Below are positions 54,818 through 62,897 of a DNA stretch of 64,000 bases, one piece after another (within the stretch, counting starts at the first letter, position 1; every line of letters starts with the position of its first letter). Under the pieces are notes generated by a model. The model saw only the letters and a list, made by a program, of their open reading frames with translations. It had not been told where the DNA came from and did no database searches. Source of the stretch: JAJRXC01 sp047639555 (GTDB lineage: Bacteria > Actinomycetota > Acidimicrobiia > Acidimicrobiales > Aldehydirespiratoraceae); NCBI GenBank assembly GCA_047639555.1, contig JBLIOE010000021.1, positions 1 to 64,000 on the forward strand. The letters run 5' to 3'. Made by a program: the position numbers and the translations under genes.

Positions 54818-55949
54818 GTCCGAGCGCGAGCGCCTGCGATGTCCACGCGACATCGACGGCAAGAAATGGTCCGCTTCCTACCAACACCGGAAGCGGACGG
54901 TCGATCGTGGTGCCGTCGCCGACCTGGCCGTCACCATTGCGTCCCCAGCACCAAAGGCTGAGATCGGTCTTGATCGCGCATGCGGTGTTGGTTCCGCCGG
55001 CGGCCGTCAGCCAGTTTGTTTCGATACCGATCTGGACGGGAACCTCGGACTCGGGAATGCTTGAATTGAACGCTCCCCAGCACCAAAGTGACCGGTCGGT
55101 CTTCACGCCGCAGGTGTAGTCGAATTCGCCCTCGACAACTAGCCAGTCGGCGCTGGTGCCGACCTGGCGCGGCGATGGGTACACCGGGTCGAGCGAGGGT
55201 CCGTGTCCGGTTACGCCAGCGATGTCGACGCCCCAACACCAGAGCGTGCTGTCGGTCTTGATTGCACAGGAATGGGTGTCGGCGGCGATTGCCTGCTTCC
55301 AGTCGTTCCCGCCGACCTGCACCGGTGCCGTGACTGCGTCGATCGTTTCGCCATCAGGTTGGAAGCCGATGTCCCAACCCCAGCACCACATCGAGTCATC
55401 GGTCCTCGTGGCGCAGTAGTGACCGAAGCCACCATCGACCTGTCGCCAAGTGTTGTCGCTGCCCACTTGCACCGGGGCGAGGCGGTCCGTCGTGGTGCCG
55501 TCGCCCACTTGTCCGACCTCGTTGTTGCCCCAGCACCAGAGGGTGCGGTCGAGCTGGATGCCGCAGGTCGAGGCTTGGCTGGCTTCGACTGCGCGCCAGT
55601 TGGCGGCGGCGATCTGGACGTAGTCCTCGGCTTCGACGGTGCTTCCGTGCCCGACCTGGCCATACGTCGAGTCGCCCTCGCACCAGAGCGCTTTGTCAGA
55701 GTCGATTCGGCAGCTATGGCCGCCACCGACCGTCACGCTCGTCCAATCGCCGCCAGCATCTGCGGTTGGAGTGTGCGCCCCAAGCGTGGTTCCCCACGTG
55801 AACGCGGTGCATGAAGAAGCAAACAACGCGAAGGCTGTAATCGCGATGAGCGATCGAATACGACTTGAGAGCAACAGATTCCGTCTAGATGAGAGCCGTC
55901 CCCATATTGGTTGGAGCGCGGGATGCTGGCGATGGGTCAGAAGATCCAT
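54810..55949 (-). CDS. RCC1-repeat lipoprotein with paired-cysteine WCWG repeats
   Basis: A predicted secreted lipoprotein (379 residues from the ATG at 55949). The hydrophobic stretch LIAITAFALFASSC ends in a lipobox Cys at about residue 47, so translation may really begin nearer, for example TTG at 55874. The mature part has six RCC1/BLIP-II-like blades of about 45-55 residues, each with a Cys 10-12 residues before W-C-W-G (for example CAIKTDSTLWCWG). The first has WCEG. The cysteines could close each blade with a disulfide. Possible role: surface binding or scaffold; unproven. Confidence 0.82.
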   Translation of the reverse strand: MDLLTHRQHPALQPIWGRLSSRRNLLLSSRIRSLIAITAFALFASSCTAFTWGTTLGAHTPTADAGGDWTSVTVGGGHSCRIDSDKALWCEGDSTYGQVGHGSTVEAEDYVQIAAANWRAVEASQASTCGIQLDRTLWCWGNNEVGQVGDGTTTDRLAPVQVGSDNTWRQVDGGFGHYCATRTDDSMWCWGWDIGFQPDGETIDAVTAPVQVGGNDWKQAIAADTHSCAIKTDSTLWCWGVDIAGVTGHGPSLDPVYPSPRQVGTSADWLVVEGEFDYTCGVKTDRSLWCWGAFNSSIPESEVPVQIGIETNWLTAAGGTNTACAIKTDLSLWCWGRNGDGQVGDGTTIDRPLPVLVGSGPFLAVDVAWTSQALALGPS

Positions 55950-55970
55950 CGGCCCGCTTGCGGCCGAACT

Positions 55971-56270
55971 TCAGGCGATCAGGTCGTGATCGGCGGGGCG
56001 CTCCTGGATGAAGGATGCTGCGAAGGGGCACAGCGGGCTGATGGTGCGGCCACCAGACCGGAGATCGTCGAGCATGCCGCGCATGAGGCGATCGGCCATG
56101 CCTTGGCCCCGCATGGCCGGGTCAGTTTCGACATGGGGGACCACCAGCGTGGTGCCATCGATCGAGTAGTCGGCGATCGACACGATGCGTTCGTCGACGA
56201 TGAGTTCGTAACGCTGACGTTTGGGATTGTCCCGAACAATGTGGTCGATGGAGTCGCCGGGCTGGATCAC
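55971..56270 (-). CDS. Small COG2388-type GNAT acetyltransferase
   Basis: A 99-residue protein of the YidJ/NATD1-like GNAT group: RYELIVDERIVSIADYSIDG, then HVETDPAMRGQGMADRLM with the acetyl-CoA loop RGQGMA, and SPLCPFAASFIQERP at the end. Members are minimal acetyltransferases of unknown substrate. The GTG at 56270 gives the usual length; the longer upstream frame is antisense to pheS. It lies 21 nt upstream of the RCC1 gene on the same strand and is divergent from pheS. Confidence 0.85.
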   Translation of the reverse strand: MIQPGDSIDHIVRDNPKRQRYELIVDERIVSIADYSIDGTTLVVPHVETDPAMRGQGMADRLMRGMLDDLRSGGRTISPLCPFAASFIQERPADHDLIA

Positions 56271-56318
56271 TCCGCCAGTCTCGCAGGAAATGTGAACGGC
56301 TCCGTGGCGCGGAGGCCG

Positions 56319-56324
56319 TAACCT
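56319..56324 (+). promoter_or_regulatory. -10 box TAACCT for pheS
   Basis: TAACCT, 9 nt before the ATG at 56334; excludes a T-box or attenuator leader. Confidence 0.5.
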
Positions 56325-56333
56325 GTTGCCCTG

Positions 56334-57332
56334 ATGATCCCGGAGCTCGAACAGACCGCCACCGACGCCAGTGTGCGCATCGCCGAAGTGGCCGACCTCG
56401 ACGCGCTCAGCGCGATCGATGCCGAGTTTCTCGGCAAGAAGTCGGCCATCACCCAGGCAAAGAAGCAGCTCGGCGGGCTCGACCCCGCCGAACGCAAGGC
56501 TGCCGGACAAGCGGTCAACGAGATCCGCACGCGCATCGAGGCAGAGATCGGTGAAGCCCGCGCCCGGCTCACCGCCGCGGCCCGGGCGGTGCAGCTCGAA
56601 GCCGAGCGTCTCGATCTCACTGAGATTCGCGACGAGATCAAGCGCGGTTCGCTGCATCTCGTCACCCAGGCTCGCGACCGTCTCGAAGATGTGTTCGTCG
56701 GTATGGGATTCACTGTGGCCGAAGGTCCCGAGGTAGAGACCGCTTGGTACAACTTCGAAGCGCTCAACATCCCCGAGTGGCACCCCGCTCGCGGTAGCTT
56801 CGACACGATCTTCGTGGACTTGGGCGAGCCCGAAGAAGTGATGTTGCGTTCGCACACTTCGCCGGTGCAGATCCGCACTATGGAAAACACCGAGCCACCG
56901 ATCTACATCGTGGCGCCCGGCCGTACCTTCCGCACTGACACCGCCGACGCCACGCATCTTCCGGCGTTCAATCAGATCGAAGGTCTGGTGATCGACCGGG
57001 GAATCACGATGGGCGATCTGGCCGGCACGATCGACGAATTCGTCCGCGCTTTCTTCGGGGGCGAGGTAAAGACACGACTCCGTCCGTCCTACTTCCCGTT
57101 CACCGAACCAAGCGCCGAATTCGATATCTCTCGCCCGGATGGTTCGTGGCTTGAGCTTGGCGGCTGCGGCATGGTGCACCCCAATGTCTTGCGCAATTGC
57201 GGCATTGATCCCGACGAATGGCAGGGCTTCGCCTTCGGCTTCGGCATCGACCGACTCGCCGTTATGCGCTACCAGCTCGACGACATCCGTGAACTCGTCA
57301 ACAACGACGTTCGTTTCCTGAGGCAGTTCTAA
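56334..57332 (+). CDS. pheS: Phenylalanine-tRNA ligase alpha subunit
   Basis: A 332-residue class II catalytic subunit. The N-terminal coiled coil (about 1-85) is followed by GMGFTVAEGPEVETAWYNFEAL, motif 2 GRTFRTDTADATHLPAFNQIEG and motif 3 FGFGIDRLAVMRY. GGCGMVHPNVL is the conserved amino-acid pocket. Length is normal. The TAA stop shares a base with a minicistron ATG that leads into pheT. Confidence 0.97.
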   Translation: MIPELEQTATDASVRIAEVADLDALSAIDAEFLGKKSAITQAKKQLGGLDPAERKAAGQAVNEIRTRIEAEIGEARARLTAAARAVQLEAERLDLTEIRDEIKRGSLHLVTQARDRLEDVFVGMGFTVAEGPEVETAWYNFEALNIPEWHPARGSFDTIFVDLGEPEEVMLRSHTSPVQIRTMENTEPPIYIVAPGRTFRTDTADATHLPAFNQIEGLVIDRGITMGDLAGTIDEFVRAFFGGEVKTRLRPSYFPFTEPSAEFDISRPDGSWLELGGCGMVHPNVLRNCGIDPDEWQGFAFGFGIDRLAVMRYQLDDIRELVNNDVRFLRQF

Positions 57333-57352
57333 TGAAGGTCACGCGCTCATGA
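57332..57352 (+). CDS. Six-codon minicistron between pheS and pheT
   Basis: ATG at 57332 overlaps the pheS stop (TAATG) and reads M-K-V-T-R-S; its TGA overlaps the pheT ATG (ATGA). The first 11 bases ATGAAGGTCAC are repeated exactly at the pheT start (57349-57359), so it looks like a 17-bp-offset duplication of the pheT initiation site. It would pass ribosomes from pheS to pheT. Confidence 0.5.
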   Translation: MKVTRS

Positions 57353-59718
57353 AGGTCACCCTTTCCTGGCTGCGAGAATTCGCGCCCGACATCGATGGCG
57401 ATCCCCAGGAGCTCGGCGAGATCCTGTCCGGTCTCGGCCTGGCCGTAGAGGACATGGAGATCGTCGGCGAAATCGTCGACGGTGTGGTTCTCGCAAAGGT
57501 GCTCGATCTTCGGCCTCACCCCGATGCTGACAAGATCCAGATCGTCGATGTCGACCAAGGTGACGGCCAGGCACTGCAGGTGTGCTGCGGCGCTTTCAAC
57601 ATGAGTGTCGGTGACCTGATTCCGTTCGCCACGATCGGCACGATCATGCCCAACGGCATGGAGATTGCCCAGCGAGAGCTGCGGGGCCAGACCTCCAACG
57701 GCATGTGCTGCTCGGGCGCGGAGATCGGCTTCGGCGACGACGCCGACGGCATTCTTCTTCTCAACGATCGCGTGGTCGATGGCGCCGCTCTAGGTATCCC
57801 ACTTGGTGATGCCATTGGTGTTCATCCCGATGTCCTGTGGGACCTCGAGGTCAACGCCAACCGGCCCGACGCGATGTCGGTCGCCGGCGTTGCTCGCGAC
57901 CTTGCCGCTGCGCTCGGCGTGCCGTTCTCGTTCCCCGAGTACACCCCCGCCCGATCCGACGAGTCGGCCGCTGAGCTGATCGACGTCGAGATTGTCGACC
58001 CGTCGCTCTGCGGACGTTTCGTGGCCACCGTGCTCCGCAACGTCACGGTCGGCACGTCGCCGGCCTGGATGCAGAACCGACTTACCCAGCTCGGCATGCG
58101 TCCGATCAACTCGGTCGTTGATATCTCCAACTACGTCATGCTCGAACTCGGGCAGCCCAACCACGTGTTCGACCTGGGCACCTTGCCCAACGGCAAGCTG
58201 CGGGTTCGACGAGCGAACGACGGCGAAACTCTCGTCACGCTCGACGAAAACGAACGGACGCTGACTGCCGCCGACGGCGTGATCACCAACGAAGCCGATG
58301 AGGCAATCTCGCTGGCTGGAGTGATGGGTGGCGCGTCCACCGAAATCTCCGACGACACGACCGACGTGCTGCTGGAAATGGCGTGGTGGGATCCGCCGTC
58401 AATCTCCCGCACCGTCAAACGCCTGAACCTTCCGAGCGAAGCGTCCACCCGATTCCGGCGTGGGGCTGACTGGGGCAACAACATCGACCGGGCCATGACC
58501 CGCTTCATCGAGCTGGCCAGCGAACAGGGTGCAATTGCCGCGCGGGGGCAGGTCGATATTGCGGGCGAGACACCCGACCGCGGCGCGGTTCGGGTCCGCT
58601 CGGCCAAGGTGAACAGCATCATCGGCACTGCGCTGACGGCCGGCGAGATGGCTACACATCTCACCTCGATCGGCTTCGACGTCACCGTCGACGGCGATGA
58701 TCTCGACGTGATTGTGCCTACCTGGCGCTGGGACACCCAGACGGAAACCGACATCGCCGAAGAAGTTGCCCGCATGTTTGGCTACGCCAACATCGTGCGC
58801 ACCGTGCCCAAGGGCAAGGCAGCCGGTGGCCTCAGCGAGTATCAGCAGGCGCGGCGTCTTGTCCGCGAGGTGCTGCTCGGCGCGGGCTGCGACGAGACGC
58901 TGCCAATGCCGTTCCTCGCTCCCGGCGATCTACAGGCGGCCGGACTTCCCGAAGACGGCATCACGCTCACGAATCCGTTGCACGCCGAAGAGTCGGTGTT
59001 GCGCACTTCGCTGCTTCCGGGCCAGCTGAAGGCAATCGCCTACAACCAGTCGCACCGCAGTACCGGCGTTCGATTCTTCGAAATCGATCACGTCTACCTG
59101 CCGTCGGGCGACGACCAGCTCCTGCCCGACGAGCGCGAGTATCTCGCCGTCGCCCTTGCGGGTGTCGAAGCACCCGCGGCCGTGGCCGTGCTCGACCTGC
59201 TCGAGTCCGCACTGGCGCTGCCAAACGTGCAGCTGAAACCGGCCGCTCCGGCCGGCCTGCACGCCACCCGCTCCGCCGAGATTGTGATCGCCGGTCGTAC
59301 CCGTGGCGTTATTGGTGAGGTTGACCCGACTGTCCTCGAGAACTACGAGGTTGAGGGTCGAGTTGCCTGGATCGAACTCGATATCGGCGAGGTGCTCAAC
59401 GGGCCCCATGGCAGCCGGAAATATCGACCGGTCAGCAAGTACCCATCGAGCGACATCGACCTCGCGTTCGTTACCGCCGATGATGTGGCCGCCGCGAAAC
59501 TTGAAGGCGCGCTGCGTAAGGGCGGCGGCCCGCTCCTGCAGTCCGTCGAGTTGTTCGACGTCTATCGCGGTCAAGGCCTTAACGAGGGCGAGCGCAGTCT
59601 TGCGTATCGCCTCCGGCTGCAAGCGGCTGATCGCACGCTGACCGATGCCGAGGTGGCCGAAGTCCGCGAGAGCTGCATCCGAGCAGTCGCGAAACAGGGC
59701 GGCACGCTTAGGGGTTGA
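57349..59718 (+). CDS. pheT: Phenylalanine-tRNA ligase beta subunit
   Basis: A 789-residue beta subunit with all domains: tRNA-binding EMAP-like domain (about 40-150, VLDLRPHPDADKIQIVDVD), B3/B4 editing domain (about 210-370), B5 (about 400-475), the catalytic-like core, and the C-terminal FDX-ACB domain (from about 690, YPSSDIDLAFVTADD). It starts at the second copy of a short direct repeat. Its 3' end overlaps the convergent acetyltransferase gene by 11 nt. Confidence 0.97.
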   Translation: MKVTLSWLREFAPDIDGDPQELGEILSGLGLAVEDMEIVGEIVDGVVLAKVLDLRPHPDADKIQIVDVDQGDGQALQVCCGAFNMSVGDLIPFATIGTIMPNGMEIAQRELRGQTSNGMCCSGAEIGFGDDADGILLLNDRVVDGAALGIPLGDAIGVHPDVLWDLEVNANRPDAMSVAGVARDLAAALGVPFSFPEYTPARSDESAAELIDVEIVDPSLCGRFVATVLRNVTVGTSPAWMQNRLTQLGMRPINSVVDISNYVMLELGQPNHVFDLGTLPNGKLRVRRANDGETLVTLDENERTLTAADGVITNEADEAISLAGVMGGASTEISDDTTDVLLEMAWWDPPSISRTVKRLNLPSEASTRFRRGADWGNNIDRAMTRFIELASEQGAIAARGQVDIAGETPDRGAVRVRSAKVNSIIGTALTAGEMATHLTSIGFDVTVDGDDLDVIVPTWRWDTQTETDIAEEVARMFGYANIVRTVPKGKAAGGLSEYQQARRLVREVLLGAGCDETLPMPFLAPGDLQAAGLPEDGITLTNPLHAEESVLRTSLLPGQLKAIAYNQSHRSTGVRFFEIDHVYLPSGDDQLLPDEREYLAVALAGVEAPAAVAVLDLLESALALPNVQLKPAAPAGLHATRSAEIVIAGRTRGVIGEVDPTVLENYEVEGRVAWIELDIGEVLNGPHGSRKYRPVSKYPSSDIDLAFVTADDVAAAKLEGALRKGGGPLLQSVELFDVYRGQGLNEGERSLAYRLRLQAADRTLTDAEVAEVRESCIRAVAKQGGTLRG

Positions 59719-60367
59719 CCTCTGGGTCGATGGTGGCCGCGAGCCGGAGCAGATCGTAGAGCGCTCCCTGGACGACATCGGCGTCGTCGGCCGCCGCGAG
59801 GGAGACCTCGACTCGCACCGTTGCGCCGTCGCTTGTTACCGATACCGGATCACCGAGTTCACGGAGAAGGGTGCGCATCGGCGTATTTTCGCGGAGGACC
59901 TCCGCGGCGAGCACGGCGTAACCGGAAGCGCTGGCCGTGCCGGCGACAATATGGAGCAGGAGTCGTCCGATCCCGCGCCCGTGGTAGTCATCGGTCACCG
60001 CAAAGGCCACCTCTGCCGTGGTCGGGTCTCCGGGCACTTCGACGAGCCGCGCGACACCAACACCGAGGCCCGGTGGTGCGGCATCGGGAGCGTCTGGGTC
60101 GTAGGCAACCCAGGCACGGTGGGTCCGGTGGTCGAGGTCGCTAAGACGGTCTACCCAGCCATCAGGTAAGGATCGCATTGGGGTAAAGAAGCGCAGGAAG
60201 CGCGACCGTTCGGAGAGTCGTTCGAATCCAGCGCTGAGTTGCTCGGCGTCGTCGCTTCGTATCGGCCGGAGCAAGACGCGGCCGCCGTCGGCGAGTGGCT
60301 GTTCGATCCCGTCAGGCGAGAGTGGAAGCTCGAAGCGGATCACATCGGCCAAGCTAGCGTCCTTCAT
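59708..60367 (-). CDS. GNAT-family N-acetyltransferase
   Basis: A 219-residue acetyltransferase like the GNAT domains of protein lysine acetyltransferases: VLLRPIRSDDAEQLSAGFERLSERSRFLRFF (VLLRPIRSDDAEQL and SERSRFLRFF), AEVAFAVTDDYHGRGIGRLLL with the acetyl-CoA loop, and EVLRENTPMRTLLRELG. The N-terminal SerxxSRYxRFF segment is typical of Pat-like enzymes, but no cyclic-nucleotide or ligase domain is attached. The gene is divergent from the oxidoreductase gene at 60399 (31-bp gap). Confidence 0.9.
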   Translation of the reverse strand: MKDASLADVIRFELPLSPDGIEQPLADGGRVLLRPIRSDDAEQLSAGFERLSERSRFLRFFTPMRSLPDGWVDRLSDLDHRTHRAWVAYDPDAPDAAPPGLGVGVARLVEVPGDPTTAEVAFAVTDDYHGRGIGRLLLHIVAGTASASGYAVLAAEVLRENTPMRTLLRELGDPVSVTSDGATVRVEVSLAAADDADVVQGALYDLLRLAATIDPEVNP

Positions 60368-60386
60368 CGAGATGGAACGGGGCGGC

Positions 60387-60392
60387 TATGTT
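60387..60392 (+). promoter_or_regulatory. -10 box TATGTT for the oxidoreductase gene
   Basis: TATGTT, 6 nt before the ATG at 60399; decides this start over an in-frame ATG at 60372. Confidence 0.45.
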
Positions 60393-60398
60393 CGACAG

Positions 60399-61370
60399 AT
60401 GCGTATCTGGCGATCACATGAGCTCGGGAACCCTTTGGAAGTCCTGAAGCTCGAGGAAACTGACACACCCGAGCCGGGACCGGGTCAGGTCCAGATCGAG
60501 ACGAAGGCGGTCGGCATCACGTTCCCCGACGTGTTGAGCTGTCGCGGTGAATATCAGATTCCCACGCGGCTCCCGTTCACGCCGGGTGGAGAGACTGCAG
60601 GAGTGGTCACGGCGCGGGGGGAAGGCGTCGACAACATCGAACTCGGCACTTCGGTCGCCGTTCTGGGCGGCGGCCTCCGCGAGGTCAATGTCGCCGCGGT
60701 GAGCAGCGTGTTTCCGTATCCGACTGAGTCGTTGAGCGCGGCGCAGGCCGCCGCGGTGCCGGTGAACTACGGCACGGCATGGTTTGCCCTTCACGATCGC
60801 GCCCACGTGCAGCCGGGAGAGACCGTGCTGATCACGGGGGCCGCGGGCGGCACCGGTACGGCCTGCATCCAACTCGCGCTGGCGGCGGGCGCAATCCCGA
60901 TTGCCGTTGTGGGCGGCGAGGAGAAAGCGGGCCTCGTCCGGAGCCTTGGTGTCGAACATGTCGTCGACCATCGTGAGACGCCCGACTGGGTGGACTCGGT
61001 GCGGGAGATGTCGGGGGGCGGTGTCGATGTCTGCTTCGACGCGGTGGGCGGCGACGCCTACCAAAAGGCCCGCCGCTGTATGGCCTGGGATGGGCGTCTC
61101 CTGATCATTGGTTTCGTCGGCGGCATTGCCGATGCGCCCACAAATCACATCCTGCTCAAGAACTACAGCGTGGTCGGTGTGCACTGGGGTGCATCGCTGA
61201 TGCGCGACCCCAGCGCAGTTGGTCGCCAGATGGCTGAGGTGTTTGCCTTGGCGGCAACTGGAGCGGTGGCGCCGCCGCTCTATCCTCCGTTTGCGTTTGA
61301 GGACGCGGCACAGGCACTCCAGGACCTTGCCGATCGCAAGGTCTACGGAAAGGCCGTCGTCACGCTGTAG
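60399..61370 (+). CDS. Zinc-independent MDR-family NAD(P)H:quinone oxidoreductase
   Basis: A 323-residue medium-chain dehydrogenase/reductase of the quinone-oxidoreductase branch. The N-terminal GroES-like domain has TFPDVLSCRGEYQ and PFTPGGETAGVV; the cofactor domain has VLITGAAGGTGTACIQLALAAGA and ends KVYGKAVVTL. Zinc-ligand cysteines of alcohol dehydrogenases are absent. The substrate is unknown; relatives act on quinones or enoyl thioesters. It is followed after 23 nt by the FAD oxidoreductase. Confidence 0.92.
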   Translation: MRIWRSHELGNPLEVLKLEETDTPEPGPGQVQIETKAVGITFPDVLSCRGEYQIPTRLPFTPGGETAGVVTARGEGVDNIELGTSVAVLGGGLREVNVAAVSSVFPYPTESLSAAQAAAVPVNYGTAWFALHDRAHVQPGETVLITGAAGGTGTACIQLALAAGAIPIAVVGGEEKAGLVRSLGVEHVVDHRETPDWVDSVREMSGGGVDVCFDAVGGDAYQKARRCMAWDGRLLIIGFVGGIADAPTNHILLKNYSVVGVHWGASLMRDPSAVGRQMAEVFALAATGAVAPPLYPPFAFEDAAQALQDLADRKVYGKAVVTL

Positions 61371-61393
61371 CGACGATTGGCCCGGAGTCGACT

Positions 61394-62803
61394 ATGACAC
61401 TTCCAGATTCGGATATCGAGCGCCTTGTCACCGAGGCGCGACCAACAGCCTTTTGGTCGGACCGACCCGAGGCCCCAACGGCCAACCGCGCGCTGGGCCA
61501 GAGACGTCGCGCCGATCTGGTCATCATCGGCGGCGGATTCACTGGACTCTGGACAGCGCTTCACGCGGCGAGGCAGGAGCCGGGTCGCGATATCGTGATT
61601 CTGGAGGCCGAGGTGTGTGGCTTCGGTGCTTCAAGTCGCAACGGCGGTTTCTGCGCGGCGTCGCTCACTCACGGCCTGTTGAACGGCATCGCGCATTGGC
61701 CCGACGAGATTGCCACCCTCGAGCGAATGGGTCGGCAGAACCTCGCCGAGTTGATCGCCGACTGCGAGTCACTCCAGATCGACGCCAGCATCGAACGATC
61801 CGGCGAGCTTTCCGTCGCCACCGAATCGTGGCAGTCCGACGACCTCGTCGAGATGCGTGACGTGGCACGGGCTCACGGTTCCGAGTTTGAACTCCTCGAC
61901 GAGACAGCGGTACGCGGCCAGCTCGATTCGCCGACGTATCGGTCCGGCCTTTGGGACCATGACGGCACGGTGATGGTGGATCCGGCTCGCCTGGTATGGG
62001 GATTGCGTCGTTCGTGCCTCGATGCGGGAGTGCGCATCTATGACAACAGTCGCGTTAACGACGTCAGCCGGGTCGGAAGCGCGCTGGAGGTTTCGACCGA
62101 CGATGGCGTCGTCACCGCACCAAAGGTGGTTGTGGCCACGAATGCGTGGGGTGAGCCTGAGCGGTCGATCCGGCGATACGTGGTTCCCGTGTACGACCAC
62201 GTGCTGATGACGGAGCCACTGGGCCAGGAGCAACTCGACTCGATCGGCTGGTCGAATCGACAAGGGGTGGGAGACTCAGCCAACCAGTTTCACTACTACC
62301 GACTCACCGCTGATAACCGAATTCTTTGGGGCGGCTACGACGCGAATTATTACCGGGGCAACGGGATGGGGCCGGAGTACGAGCTCCGGACTGGTTCACA
62401 TGTGACGATCGCCCATCACTTCTTTGACACGTTCCCGCAGCTCGAAGGGGTGCGTTTCTCTCATCGCTGGGCCGGTCCGATTGGCACCACGTCGAAGTTC
62501 GCGGCCGCTTTCGGTTCCCGGCATGGCGGCGACCTTGTGTGGGTCGGGGGTTACACCGGTCTCGGTGTTGGAGCGTCGCGGTGGGGTGCTCGCACCGCCA
62601 TCGACCTCGTTGATGGTCAGGAGACCGAACGAACCGAGCTACGCATGGTGCGGAAGAAGCCCTTCCCGTTCCCACCGGAACCGCTGCGAAACCCCGTGAT
62701 CCAGTTCACCCGCCGCCAGATTGCGAAGGCTGACCAGAACGAAGGTCGACCCGGCGGCTGGCTTCGTTTCCTCGGGCGATTCGGTGTCGGATTCGACAGC
62801 TGA
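61394..62803 (+). CDS. FAD-dependent amine/amino-acid oxidoreductase (DAO family)
   Basis: A 469-residue flavoprotein. The FAD-binding motif LVIIGGGFTGLWTALHAA is near residue 43, ahead of it an extra N-terminal 35 residues with PTAFWSD; RNGGFCAASLTHGL is the second conserved segment, and LVWVGGYTGLGVGASRWGA is the C-terminal FAD contact. The architecture resembles gamma-glutamylputrescine oxidase (PuuB) and related DAO enzymes. The class III aminotransferase gene downstream supports a role in amine or polyamine catabolism, by inference. Confidence 0.88.
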   Translation: MTLPDSDIERLVTEARPTAFWSDRPEAPTANRALGQRRRADLVIIGGGFTGLWTALHAARQEPGRDIVILEAEVCGFGASSRNGGFCAASLTHGLLNGIAHWPDEIATLERMGRQNLAELIADCESLQIDASIERSGELSVATESWQSDDLVEMRDVARAHGSEFELLDETAVRGQLDSPTYRSGLWDHDGTVMVDPARLVWGLRRSCLDAGVRIYDNSRVNDVSRVGSALEVSTDDGVVTAPKVVVATNAWGEPERSIRRYVVPVYDHVLMTEPLGQEQLDSIGWSNRQGVGDSANQFHYYRLTADNRILWGGYDANYYRGNGMGPEYELRTGSHVTIAHHFFDTFPQLEGVRFSHRWAGPIGTTSKFAAAFGSRHGGDLVWVGGYTGLGVGASRWGARTAIDLVDGQETERTELRMVRKKPFPFPPEPLRNPVIQFTRRQIAKADQNEGRPGGWLRFLGRFGVGFDS

Positions 62804-62835
62804 CGCCACAGAGTTAGTCATGCTCACGGAAGTGC

Positions 62836-62864
62836 TAGACCCTCTAACTAAAGTTTGCTACGTT
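62836..62864 (+). promoter_or_regulatory. Candidate sigma-70-type promoter for the aminotransferase gene
   Basis: TAGACC (62836-62841, 4 of 6 to TTGACA), a 17-bp spacer and TACGTT (62859-62864) lie in the relatively AT-rich gap 62804-62897. The leader would be about 27 nt with a G-rich SD-like run (GAGGGGGG) before the GTG. Weak match. Confidence 0.35.
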
Positions 62865-62897
62865 GACGCCAAATCAGCGGGTACCCGAGGGGGGTTT

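Noticed and set aside
55203..55814. Plus-strand frame opposite the RCC1 gene
   Set aside because: The repeated, cysteine-paired WCWG blades on the minus strand are clearly the coding sequence.
62801..62871. Direct repeat TGACGCCA at 62801 and 62864 and AGTTAG/CTAACT inverted repeat as an operator or terminator
   Set aside because: Eight- and six-base matches with wide spacing are expected by chance in this length; no further support.
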